Of a stretch of DNA of 64,000 bases, positions 22,238 to 33,017 are shown in pieces; within the stretch, counting starts at the first letter, position 1; the number at the start of each line of letters is the position of its first letter. The notes beneath the pieces are model-generated. The model did no database searches, was not told where the DNA came from, and saw only the letters and a list, made by a program, of their open reading frames with translations. Location of the stretch: contig OY730170.1 in assembly GCA_963422465.1 (NCBI GenBank), positions 5,184,379-5,248,378 of the forward strand, read 5' to 3'. Position numbers and translations under genes: made by a program. The stretch is from Lichina pygmaea (lineage: Eukaryota; Ascomycota; Lichinomycetes; Lichinales; Lichinaceae).

Positions 22238-24339
22238 ATGGCTGCGACAAAGGTCGCCTCGTCGGCGAGCAATAATGCCTTCCGGGTATGTCCTGTCGTC
22301 AGCTCTTCTGACCACAGCTAGCTCATGACGAATTGCAGGACAAAGATAAGCCTCTGGCGGTTCGCGCCTCGAACATCGTCGCGGCCAAGTGTACTGGGCT
22401 CAGGCTACGATCCCTACAAGCAACAGACTGCTGACCCTCACCAGCTGTATCAGATGCAATTCGAACGGTAAGCAAGTCTGATGTGTGATCCTTCGAGACA
22501 GGCCGTCTAACGATCGCGTCAGTCTTTAGGACCGAGAGGAATGGACAAGATGGTGATTCTTCGTGGTCGAGGGGCCATAGATGCGGAATGCTGAACGGCG
22601 CATAGATCCAAACGGGCAAAGGGGAGACGATAATAGTCAGCACCCTCCCACCTTGATAGTTACACGACGCTCCTCTAATGCGTGCTCTGGGATGGCAGAC
22701 GAACGACGGCAACACCATGCTAAAGGGCATGAGTGTCATGCACCCAGCTGCCCGGATGCTCGTCGACTTGGCTGCCGCGCAGGATGTTGAAGCAGGCGAC
22801 GGGACCACCTCGGTCGTGATCATCGCAGGCAGTCTGCTAGGAGCAGCAGATCGACTGCTGGCCAAGGGTATCTCCGACAATCCCGATCCATCTGATCATG
22901 GCGTGTTGACGGACATAGGTATCCACCCTACGATCATCTCTGAGGCGTTTCAACGTGCGTCAAAGGCTTCGGTGCAGATACTACACGACATGTCGCGCCC
23001 AATCTCGCTATCAGACCGTGAAACGCTCTTCCGGGCCGCCTCCACCTCTCTGTTCTCGAAGATCGTCTCGGAGCACTCGGGCCTGCTGGGCCACATGGCC
23101 GTCGATGCCGTGCTCAAGACCATCGACGCAAAGACGGCGGACAACGTTGACCTGAAGAACATACGGATCGTGAAAAAGGTCGGCGGGACGATCGACGACA
23201 GCGAGATGATAGACGGCCTGGTCCTCACACAAGGTGTCCTCAAAAGCGCCGGCGGGCCGACGCGGATGGAGAAGGCAAAGATTGGACTGATCCAGTTTCA
23301 GCTGAGCCCGCCAAAGCCCGATGTCAGCTCTAGCGACGGCGCATGTCTCTTCTACCGGAAGAGCGAAAGCTGACACGTCACGCGGCAGATGGAAAACCAA
23401 ATCATCGTCAACGACTACCGGCAGATGGACAAGATCCTCAAGGAGGAGCGAACGTATCTGCTGAACATGGTCAAGAAGATCAAAAAGGCCAAATGCAACG
23501 TCCTCTTCATTCAGAAATCCATCCTCCGGGACGCCGTCAACGACCTGAGCCTGCACTTCCTCTCGAAGCTGAACATTCTCGCCGTGAGGGACATTGAACG
23601 AGAAGAGGTCGAGTTCATCTGCAAGGTGCGAGCGGGATGGTACAAGCTACAACGTGCACGGAAGCGCTAATTCATCCGCCAGAGTACCGGGTGCAAGCCC
23701 ATCGCCGACGTCGAGTCCTTCACCGAGGACAAGCTGGGCTCGGCAGACGTGATCGAGGAGGTGCAGTCGGCCGGGGCACGGATCGTCAAGGTCACGGGCG
23801 TCAAGAACGCAGGGCACACGGTGTCGATCGTCTGCCGGGGTGCCAACTCCCTGGTGCTCGACGAGGCCGAGCGGAGCCTACACGACGCCATCTGCGTCGT
23901 CCGCTGTTTGGTCAAGAAGAAGTAAGTCTCGCTCGTCCCCGTGGACGAGTCCCTGCTAAGAGGGCACGAAAGGGCGCTCATCGCCGGTGGTGGCGCTCCC
24001 GAGATCGAGATTGCGCACTCTCTCGGCAAACAGGCGCTGTCGCTCGGTGGGACCGAAGCCATCTGCTGGAGGGCCTTTGCCGACGCGCTGGAGGTGATCC
24101 CGACGACGCTGGCCGAGAACGCCGGGCTCAACGCCATCAGGGTCGTCACCGAGCTCCGGCATCGACACGCGCAGGGCGAGAAGAACGCGGGCGTCAGCAT
24201 CCGCAGCGGCGGCGTCAAGAACAACATCGCAGACGAGAAGGTGCTGCAGCCGCTGCTCGTCAGCACCAGCGCCGTCGAACTGGCCGCCGAGACGGTCAAG
24301 TTGATCCTACGCATCGACGACGTGGCGCTGTCTCGTTGA
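22238..24339 (+). CDS. CCT4: T-complex protein 1 subunit delta (chaperonin CCT4)
   Basis: Ten exons: 22238-22285, 22339-22390, 22445-22467, 22523-22552, 22606-22635, 22699-22867, 22919-23322, 23389-23625, 23683-23921 and 23973-24339; phases agree and give 532 residues, the usual size. CCT is the eight-subunit ring that folds actin, tubulin and others in the cytosol. The three small exons (23, 30 and 30 nt) restore the conserved N-terminal run [38 protein letters not shown]. The nucleotide motif GDGTTS is at about 94-99. The apical region has [20 protein letters not shown], a string typical of subunit delta, and the equatorial end has [17 protein letters not shown]. The donor of exon 2 (T/GTACTG) is unusual but the only one that keeps the family sequence. 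The identity is very firm. Confidence 0.94.
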
Positions 24340-25472
24340 GCATCTTCACGTGCCCATCCCTCGATCGTGGCATCAGGCCAACGTACCAGCTTTAGCCATC
24401 TCCGTCGCACCTAGAAAAGGTACGGCAACGTGAAGAACAAAGGTTGAAGATGCCCCATCCCTTGGTTCTCTCGAGTCTTGGCGCGGCGTAGCGGCTTTCC
24501 ACCGAGCAGCACAAACGAACCATACGAGATGTAGATGGAACGAAGGCGAATGTAATCTTACGGTGCACTTGCACATTCTACACATCAAGGGCAGTGCGAA
24601 TCTCCTGGTAGCAGTAGAACCGGAGATGTGACAGACTGTTCTCTGGTCGAATCATGTCTTTGAAAAGACTAGAACAGGTCAACTTGGCACACCAACTTCT
24701 GTCTGAGAACACTACAGATGCTCGATCTCTTGGTTCTGAAGACACCAGCTGCACATCCCTTGAGATTTCTTCCTTGAGATTTCTCTCTAGCCTTACTCAA
24801 GTCCCAGTTTTGGTTCCTTCAAATGTTCTTTAGGATGACAAGCATGTACCTAAGTTCTGCCTAGCTCATCGGCCAGGTCGGAGTAAGAATAAAATGGAAT
24901 GAAAAATAATATGACCAATGCTGTGGGAGTAAAGAGCAGCCTGTGGTCATCAGGCATGCTTGGGGATTAACGTCATGTGCGTGTGTACTGTACCCGTACG
25001 TATGGCCCAGGCCTGGCAGGTTCCGGCCAATCCCGACCTGCCGACATCCGACGATAGCGGGGCTCCATCTCGGTCATATTTTCGTCGAACGTCGCAGGCT
25101 GCCGACAATGCCGTGAGTGCGGAAGTATCTAACGTGGTACGTAACGTACAGTAGTTCCATTCTCAGTATGCATCGGGGCGTCCTATCGTATGAGGAACCG
25201 CAGCATGGGGTGGTTTTGTCATTGGCGCCGGCTTGGATTTCGTCTGGTGGAATACGTACCGAAGTACGGAACGTACGTACCGTACAGTACGTCACCACGG
25301 TCACGTAGGCATTCGTACTTCGTACCAGTACTGCGCTGATAACCACTGAATCTAGGCTCGGTTTGCCAAGCAGTTACCGTACGCTCCAGTGGCCGCGACC
25401 CTGCGTGTCCAGGCCTTCCAAGCGACGGCGGGGTAGGCTTTCAAAAGTCGCGAACCCAACCCCCGCATCCGT
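24340..25472. other. Spacer between CCT4 and the PX-domain gene
   Basis: Holds a 5'-truncated LINE copy (24640-24907) and GTAC-palindrome clusters at about 24988-25005 and 25250-25330, upstream of the PX gene. No other gene is seen. Confidence 0.6.
24640..24907 (+). mobile_element. 3' fragment of the same LINE family as 55693-58049
   Basis: Plus-strand sequence such as ATGTCTTTGAAAAGACTAGA, later CTTACTCAAGTCCCAGTTTT and GACAAGCATGTACCTA, then GAGTAAGAATAAAATGGAAT, lines up over about 260 bp with the 3' end of the LINE at 55693-58049 read on its own strand. The copy is 5'-truncated, diverged, and ends in an A-rich tail. It keeps no useful reading frame. Confidence 0.8.
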
Positions 25473-28400
25473 ATGGCACTACAGACCACGTCGGCAAAGC
25501 AAGCGTCGACGACCTCAGCCATCATGTCGGCGCCGAACGGGATCGTCATCCCGCCGGGCCCTTCCAGCACCGAAGCTGAGGTCGTATCCGAGAAGGCCAA
25601 GGAGGTCGACGGTCCTCAGCGGGCCAACATCCTCACCGGTCGACAAGAGCATTGTACCGTCGTCCCCAGCCCGGATGCTCTTCGGGACCTTCAAGCTCAT
25701 GGGTGACAGATCTCAAACGCGAGCTCATGTGTCAACAGGTGCACCATGAGATCGAGGATCTGTCGTCGCCGACGGCGCTGCAGAGGTTTGGAGCGCCCTT
25801 CAGATCCCACTATGGCGAGGTGGCCCCGGTCGACTCGGACTTCCCCATCCTTCGGTTCATATTCGTCCATCACATCCGCAACTTTCCGTTCCTGGATCGA
25901 GCGCGAGAGAAGGAGTTCTGGCAGGACAAGCTGCAGGTGGTACGGCGGCATCGTCCCCCCCCCCCCCCCCCCAAGGCGCGCATCGTCGCGTCGTGCGGCA
26001 TCGTTGACCACCGTCGCAGTTCTTGGAGTCGTTTGCGAACAAGCACATCTCGTCGTCCGAGGACCGTCTCGAGGAGACCAAGCGCCGGAAGCTGGCGACC
26101 AAGAGCGAGAAGGTGGTCGAGCTGATGATGGTGTCGGGCATTCCTACCGCGTCCGGTTACGAGGAGCGGATCAGCTTCTCCGAGATCGAGGTGGTCGAGC
26201 GAGGCGCCAACGAGCAGGGCCTTCTGGTCAACTCGCCCGACAGCCACGAGATCAACGGCTGGGACATCAACGTCGCCGGCGTGCGGACCGTCTCCCTCAA
26301 GCGGACCGTACGCTATCATTCACACGCCGTACGTGCCATCTGCTGCGGGAACCCTGGCCGCGCGAACCGTCGCCGGGTAGCCCACTCCAAGATCGAACGC
26401 TGATCGTCACGCGACGGTGCAGGAGTTTATCCTACGGGTCAAGCCCAAGGGAAAACAGGAGTACTACATCGGTCGACGCTACGGCGAGTTCGCGAACCTC
26501 GTGAAATCGTTACGGACCGAGCTTCCCGGCAAGGTCCTCCCCTCGCTGCCGGGGAAGATCAAGAGCTCGACCACGTCGAACTTCCTCGGCGTCGGCGGCG
26601 AAGACGACGACGGGTCCTCCGTCTCGTCCATGTCCACGCAGGGCGCCCCCGCGGACGAAGGCGGCTCGGTCCGGAACTTGGTCGCCGGAGCCCGTCGCTC
26701 GAGGTCCGCCAACCCGTCGCCCAGCGCATCCTCCGAGGTCCTCGCGCGACCGGTGACGCTGTACCGTGAAGAACAGCGCGTGTCCCTGAGGGCCTTCCTC
26801 CGCACCCTGCTACACAACCATCACGTCGCCGAGACCCAGGCGATCCGACACTTTCTGACGGCGAAGCCTCACCTCCGACCGAACGAGGAGGAGCTCGACG
26901 ACATTGAGAGGCGTGGCGTCATGGACCGGAAACGGATCGACGAGCAGAAGAAGTTCTACGAGATTGCGAGACAGCGAGCAAAGGAAGTAGACGTCTACAT
27001 GGAGCGCTTCCGACGGGACATCATCGAAGACAGTCCGTCATCGAACCGTCCCCGTTCGTGCATGCGGCTGACCGACCCTAGATGGCCTGACCAAGCTTTT
27101 CCGCGAGATCCGCGAGAAGGAGAAGCTAGACGATCTGAGCGTCCAATACAAGAAGTTTGCCGAGTGGCTGCGGATCGAGTGAGGACCCGTTCCCGGCCTC
27201 CTCGGCGGTCGCCGCTAACGAGTTGCGCGTGAAAAAATAAAAAGGGTCGCCGCGACGGTCTATCACATCTTCCTGGCCGAGGACAACTCACCCGAGTTGT
27301 TTGCCCAGGCCAAGAGGGTACACTCGCTCGTGCCGTATGGCCTCATCAAGAACGTCATCCGGATAGCAAACCCGGCCATGGTCGTGTCGGGCGTCATCGA
27401 CCTGTTCTGTGCCCAGCCCTTTGGCTCCCGGTCGCTGCTGCAACGGATCTTTGCGATGACGATGAACGACGGCATCAAGAGCTTTCAGCGGTCGATCGAG
27501 TCGCTCGTCTCGAGGGTAGACGACTCGGTGCTCTGCGCCAAGCTGAAGGATTTCACCGAGGCCACCGAGGACGTCAAGAACGCGATCCGACAGGAGGCTG
27601 CCGAAGACGGTATCGACATTGTCGTGGCCATCTTGCGATCGGAGCTGATCGAGCCCTACCTCGGACCGCAGCAGATCGAGAAGCTGTTCAACGCCTATGT
27701 GGCGTGGAACAATGTCGTCGACAACGTATGCAGCCCTTTCCTGTTTGGGGGGGCTAGTTGACCGTCGGCGAGGCTCACCCGTGGACAGGTCGACGCCGAG
27801 ATGAAAGCCGGCGCTCAGTTCTTCGCTCACTTGAAGCAGCTGCTGAAGCTGTACACGAGACAGCGGGACAAGGCGATGATGCTGAGCATCGTCGAAGAGG
27901 TCAGCACCTTGCCCTACCACGCAACGAACGTATCCCGCTCACACCGTGCGCCTTTCTAGCCGGTGACGCTTCGGCTGTTCAAAGATCTGTTCATGATCTT
28001 CTACGAGCCTCTGATCCGGGTGTACAAGTCGGCCAACGTCTACAACAGCATCACCGACTTTGCCGTCTTCGTCGACGACATGGTTCAGGTGGTCGAAAGG
28101 GCGCAGCGACAGGACGTGTCGGCCGACCCCAACCAGACGGTGCAGTCGTTCATCGACCTCTGCCAGCGCCACGAGCACAACTTCTACAAGTTCGTGCACG
28201 AGGTGCACATCCACGACGACGGCCTCTTCGAGCAGCTCATGGGATGGCTCGAGGGGATCCTGCATTTCCTGCGCCTTGGACCCGGCGGCGGCAGGCTCGA
28301 CATGAACGCGCTGTTGCAGGGCGCTGTGGACGCAGGGCGCATCGACCAGGACCTGGCCATCACCGAGGTCGACGCGCTCATCAAGTGGCACGAGGAACGG

Positions 28401-28888
28401 AAGCGATGGCATCAGGACAAGACACGGCAGAAGATGGCGGCCGAGGGCACGGCCGACCCGCTGCCGGGCGCTTCGGCCTTTAGAAGCAGCGACTTTGGTC
28501 TGCACGAGGTGAGAGTCCTTTTTTTTTTTTTTTTTCCCATTGCCTAGTCCATGTGGTCATTTCTTTTTGTTCTGTTCTTCGTGGCCGTCCTAAACCCCGC
28601 TCTGTTTCTTTTTCTCTTACCCCCCCGCAAAGCAAACACTGGCTAAATACAACATGGCTCCAGGCGGACATTCAAGACCTCAACATCGACGCCGCCGACG
28701 ACGAGAGCGAGGAGGAAGACGAAGCCGACGACGAGCTGGATCCGATCGCGGCCGAGCGCAAGCGTCGGGCCAAGAAGCGCGATCTGCTCCGCCGTTCGGC
28801 CGGCGAGCCCACGAAGCCGGAGGTGTCCGAGCTTCTCAAGCTCAAGGATGGTTTCTTGGACATGTTGAGAAAGGTGCTCGCGGACTGA
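25473..28888 (+). CDS. PX-domain protein of the yeast Ypr097w type
   Basis: Nine exons: 25473-25653, 25710-25936, 26020-26328, 26423-27032, 27082-27178, 27245-27725, 27789-27899, 27960-28508 and 28664-28888; all phases close and give 929 residues. An alternative start is the in-frame ATG at 25524. The N-terminal part (RQEHYLKRELMCQQVHHEIE onward, to about residue 240) is the PX-associated region. The PX domain follows with the phosphoinositide-binding YYIGRRYGEFANL near residue 256, interrupted by a Ser-rich loop. The long C-terminal part is the fungal DUF3818 (PXB) region, with AATVYHIFLAEDNSPELFAQ and NSITDFAVFVDDMVQVVERA. An acidic and then basic C-terminus closes it. PX proteins bind phosphoinositides at endosomal or Golgi membranes; the yeast relative has been linked to lipid traffic, which is recalled, not shown here. 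Introns 2 and 8 carry C18 and T-rich runs. Confidence 0.9.
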
Positions 28889-29224
28889 GCGTATCGCACC
28901 GTACCGTACTGTTAAGATACTGTAGAAAGGCTCGAAAGGGCCGCTGAAGACTTGGGGCCCGGATGGCGTGATATGATACACAAGAAAAGGGGGGGGGGGG
29001 GGGGGGGGGAGGCGAGCCGGTCAATAGTGTAGAGGGCAGTTGCCATGATTGAGTTGACTTCTTCATCGGTACCCATGGGACAGTTGGGGGCATGTCATCA
29101 TGTGCCACAAGAGAGGTCTTTCATAAGAGGGTCTTTCACGAGAGAGGTTTTCCACAGGGGGGGGTTGTGGGAAGGCATGTGCTCTATCTCACACACAGGC
29201 ACACTCTCCCGTGCTCACATGAGA

Positions 29225-29600
29225 TTCATTGCTAGACCTTGATATCTGTAGTGCCAGAATCCGATACTCGGTCAGAAGAAAAATGGATGGTTTGCTAGAC
29301 CTTGATCGATCATCTGGCAGAATCTGATAATTTTGCTAGACTGTTGATGTTCATCTGTCACGGAGTAAGTTGATGTCATCTGCTAGAAATTTTTTAAAAT
29401 TTTTTAAAATTTTTTAAAATTTTTTGGTTTGAGATCCCTTGCTAGACTACAACGGCCGATCCGGCCCAGAACCCGATACTGTATCTGCTGATCGGATCTA
29501 GAGTTTCATTGGCAGAGATCTGATACCGTACCTGCTAGAACCTGATCCTTGGGCCAGACCTCGACGTTCCATCGTCGGCAGAGCTTTTGATCCGTTGCTT
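29225..29600. repeat. Degenerate tandem region built on TGCTAGACCTTGAT and GGCAGAATCTGATA
   Basis: The two motifs alternate with drift: GCTAGACCTTGATATC, CCAGAATCCGATACT, GCTAGACCTTGATCG, GGCAGAATCTGATAA, GCTAGACTGTTGATG, GCTAGACTACAACGG, GGCAGAGATCTGATACC, GCTAGAACCTGATCC. Spacing is about 55-70 bp. It looks like an old minisatellite. Confidence 0.5.
29386..29424. repeat. AT palindrome array (AATTTTTTAAA units)
   Basis: Three 11-bp direct units of TTTTTTAAAAT, each nearly self-complementary, form a short AT island in otherwise mixed DNA. A smaller relative (TTTAAATTTTTTAAATTTTT) lies at about 38320-38346. Confidence 0.75.
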
Positions 29601-29629
29601 ACGGTACGGTCACTCGTAGAACTCGATGT

Positions 29630-29765
29630 GCGCTGGAGCTAATAGGCAATGGCCTGCTCTGAGAGGGGATAAGAAGACGCCCTCTCGGACCCGAGGGCTG
29701 TGTGGCCCCCCTATCGAGCTGACTAACACCATTGACTAAGCCAGGCTCACCCCTGGCCATGCGGC
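29630..29765. repeat. Dispersed repeat R2, copy 1
   Basis: The copy runs from GCTGGAGCTAATAGGCAATG to GACTAAGCCAGGCTCACCCC. The same order of blocks recurs at 30505-30830, where MITE copy B interrupts it, and a shorter match lies at 30420-30475. There is no coding sequence and the class is unknown. Confidence 0.6.
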
Positions 29766-30419
29766 CGCAACAAGCTGAGTCGAACATGCTTTTGATCAGC
29801 CCGTACGTACCGGCGCACTGTAACATACAGTGGTGTAAAATAGGCTTCAAAAGGACTGACCGACAAAGGATTGGAGGATGTACAGTACAGTACCGTACTG
29901 TACGGCCCCGGACGGACAAGTGAAGACTGGGAGTTCTTGGGGGGGGGGGGGGGGGGGGGGGGGGGGAGTTCTTTTGGGGGGGGGAGTGGGCCAGGCAGAA
30001 CTGGGGAGTCCTGTGAGTGGGGACAGCAGTCTTGGACACTCTAGAAATGGAATGAGAGGGGGAAGTGGGGAGCAGAGAGAGCCAGGCCGGACTGCTACAA
30101 AATCTTGCCAAGTACCGTAGTCCAAGGAGGAGGAGGAGGAGGAGGAGGGGGAGACATTTTCGAGAATTATCGATTGACAGATTCCAGACTTGACACGACA
30201 TCCAAGTGGACCAAATCACTCTATACAGTACCGTAGCTGTACAGCCAATCTGGCTCCTTTTGTACGTTAGACACAAAAAGTGCCATCAACCCAGATCCAT
30301 CCACTACTTCACCAAATGGCACAACTACTGTACATGGCAACCGGCCTATCGAGAAAGGGGGAGGGGTCTGGTCTATTGAGGCTCTCGCGGGATTCGAGGG
30401 TGATATGCCCTCCCGACTA

Positions 30420-30475
30420 CGTAGCTAGCTGACTATGATAACGCCACTGACTAAGCTGGGCCTGGGCCTGGCCCG
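30420..30475. repeat. Dispersed repeat R2, partial copy 2
   Basis: The block GTAGCTAGCTGACTATG, later CCACTGACTAAGCTGGGC, resembles the right half of R2 copies 1 and 3. The left part is not clearly related. Confidence 0.45.
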
Positions 30476-30504
30476 GCTACTATCAGTGATATATCTCTCT
30501 CTTA

Positions 30505-30830
30505 GTGCTGGAGCTACAGTGGCACGACAAAAGTCTGCGTACGCCTCCGTACAAAAATCTACCTCGGGCTACTCCGGAGAATCAATACATAGCTGCAGGT
30601 CGTTACCGGTGTAACCTCGCAATCTAGTCGTATTACTTATGAAAGCAGCAGCCGACAGCTTGTACCGGTACTGATGTACGCAGACTTGTGCCGTGACACT
30701 GTACAAAGGCATCGGCCCTGCTCCGAGAGAGGAGAAGACTCGGGGGCTATAAGCCCCTTATCTAGCTGACTAACGCTACGGGTACTGACTTACCCTAAGC
30801 CAGGCTCAGCCCCGGCCCTGCCCGCGGCAG
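30505..30830. repeat. Dispersed repeat R2, copy 3, split by MITE copy B
   Basis: The left end TGCTGGAGC-TA stops at the MITE and resumes after it as TA-CAAAGGCATCGGCCCTG; copy 1 has the uninterrupted string GCTGGAGCTAATAGGCAATG. The right part ends ACCCTAAGCCAGGCTCAGCC. This gives the pre-insertion sequence of the MITE site. Confidence 0.6.
30517..30702. mobile_element. MITE copy B, TA-targeting, 186 bp
   Basis: It has the same terminal inverted repeats as copy A (left CAGTGGCACGACAAAAG, right end GTGCCGTGACACTG) and TA on both sides (30515-30516, 30703-30704). It sits inside repeat R2, so its insertion is younger than the spread of R2. No open frame. Confidence 0.85.
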
Positions 30831-31252
30831 GTAAACTTACGTACGGTAGTGGTGAGAGGACCCGGCGGCACCACCCTCGCCGTGGATTGCACTGTAAGCG
30901 GCGAAGGACCGGTGGGACAGTACAGTACAGTACTCGAGTGGAGTAGGAATACTGATGCCGATGCCGGTGCCGATACGGGATACCAGTGGACGGAAACACC
31001 AGTCGATGGAAAATACCAATGAATGGAAATACCTTTCAGTGGAAAACCCCCGACGAATGGAAATTTCGATCCTTGGAAATCAGATGGGAAAACCCAATAA
31101 GAACCAATGGGAATCAATGAGAATCTTGAACACGGCCTCTCTCTTTCTGCTTCCCCGGTGAAGAGCACCGTATTGTACTGTCCTGTACGTAGTCCGTTCC
31201 AAACGGGCGACCAACTCACCTTTCGTCCAAAACCACGGACAAGTATCCAGAT

Positions 31253-31294
<42 letters not shown>

Positions 31295-31508
31295 GATCAC
31301 TGACGTGATCAGGATCAGAAGTGTGGATTGGGGATGGGGATCAGAGGTGTGGATCGGAGATGTCGATCAGGAATAGGGTCGAGATGTGGATCAGGGTTTG
31401 TGGATTAGGGATGGCAGTTCAGAGACGGCGGCTTCTGTACACTAGAGACGTACTCTTAGGCAGGTGGGAAATATCCTGGAATATCCTGGAATAGCCTGGA
31501 ATAGTACA

Positions 31509-31534
31509 CTACCCGCCACCACCACCACCACCAC

Positions 31535-31565
<31 letters not shown>

Positions 31566-33017
31566 CTTCTTCGCCCTGCTGTCGCTGACGACAATCTCGA
31601 CGTTGCCGTCGGGGATCTTGCCCGGACCGTCGCCGACGTAGTTGTCGACGATCCACTCCTCAATCTCGTCGGCGACGTCGCCCTGCACGACAATCTCCTC
31701 GGCGCTGCCGGTGCCGCCCGAGCCGGTGCCGCCTGCGCCGGCTGCCGCCGCGGTCGTCTTGGTCACGCTGGCGCCCGTCGCGAACTTCTTGCCGAAATCC
31801 TTGGCGACCTTCTTCAGGTCCAGGCCGTGCTGTTCGAGGCCGCTGATCGCCGTCACGTACTTTCGCTTGTTGCGCTCGACCCGCTTGATCTGCACTCTGG
31901 CCGTGCGCCGTTGCTCTTCGGCCGCGGCCGCTTTGGCCTCGGCCTTGGCCGCCTTCTTGGATGCGTCTCGCGTCGCGCGGGCTTGGGCTTCGACCGAGAG
32001 CGTGCTCAGACTGGCCGTGACGGCTTCTACGAAGGAGTGTTCCAGGGTGGTGGTCAGCCAGTGCGCGTTGGTGGGTCGGAGCGATGGTAGTGTAGTAGAC
32101 AGGGCACCAAGGTCAGGCCGTCAAGACTCAGGAAAGGCCCGATAGGTAGGTCGATGGTAGGCGTAGAGGAAGAGTGCACCAAAGATTGGCTGCGAATAGG
32201 GAAGCTCGGTCAAACGACTCTTACCATCGTTATACAGCCGCTCGTGCAGCTCTGGTCCATGCTGCTTCAGCCATTCCTCGCATCGTTTGATCGTACCGCC
32301 AAACTCGCAGTACTACGCTCCTTGCCGCGGTCAGAAGGGTCCTTCCAGCGCTCAGCGGCGGTCGGTATGAGTCTGGTCGGGGACGCCCCAGCTAGCGCAA
32401 GACTTTGCTCCAAACAGCGCTCTCCTCTTCTTACTTCAGGCGGTAGTGAGCAGACTGCCGACATGAGAGGGTGTTAGCTCAGATGTCTTGCTCCGCCAAC
32501 CGACAGCGGCTTTGAAAATCACACGCCATGTTCTGCTGGAACACTGCACTGGAGAAATGTACAGAGATACTCTAACTTTTGAAGCATCGATCAAAGGATG
32601 GCAAGGGGTAAGGCAGGTTGGCTATGTAAGCATCATGGCCTTCCCTAGGGCCAAGGTCCAACAGGAGATCAAATAGAGACGTGAGTGGTAGACGGTGGTA
32701 GCTCGCACGCAGGCTACCCCACAAGCTCCTCGAAGAAGGGCACGATACCCTCCCTTTACCGAAAAAGAGAATCCTGGCATGCCCTGCAAGCCGGGCAGAT
32801 CCCAAGGGCACAATCTCCCACGACTCCACCAACAAATATCCACAGGAAGACGATATCACGAAAGATGCAGCCAGGCATTGCAAGGGCAGACATGGCAAAG
32901 AAGACGCATCCAGAGCTTACCTGCACAATAGACGACCTTCCGAGGCCGAACCACTTCTGGGGTCCTTCCTGTTGCCGCCGTCTCGGACGAAGGTGCTGTT
33001 GCCGAGGCCGTCGTCAT
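31509..33017 (-). CDS. TMA22: SUI1-domain translation machinery protein (DENR/Tma22)
   Basis: Four exons: 33017-32921, 32454-32435, 32312-32225 and 32026-31509, giving 240 residues. The first intron is long for this genome (466 bp) with a GCTAAC branch point 20 nt before its acceptor; exon 2 is only 20 nt. Joined, they read RPRKVVYCAVCSLPPEYCEF, the Tma22/DENR N-terminal zinc-like motif. The C-terminal SUI1 domain starts about residue 120 with VQIKRVERNKRKYVTAISGL and has LKKVAKDFGKKFATGASVTK. The protein acts with Tma20/MCT-1 on 40S subunits, recycling them after termination. The tail is unusual: 18 consecutive Gly codons just before the stop, plus a Gly/Ala/Ser insert in the SUI1 loop. Confidence 0.9.

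Larger units (their letters stand above)
28889..31508. other. Gene-free, repeat-rich convergent spacer
   Basis: The 2.6 kb between the ends of the PX gene and TMA22 contains G21 (28989-29009), an imperfect TGCTAGA-type repeat region (29225-29600), an AT palindrome array (29386-29424), G28 (29939-29966), a dispersed repeat in three copies (29630-30830) with MITE copy B inside one, and a GA run (31256-31289). No gene is seen. Confidence 0.65.
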
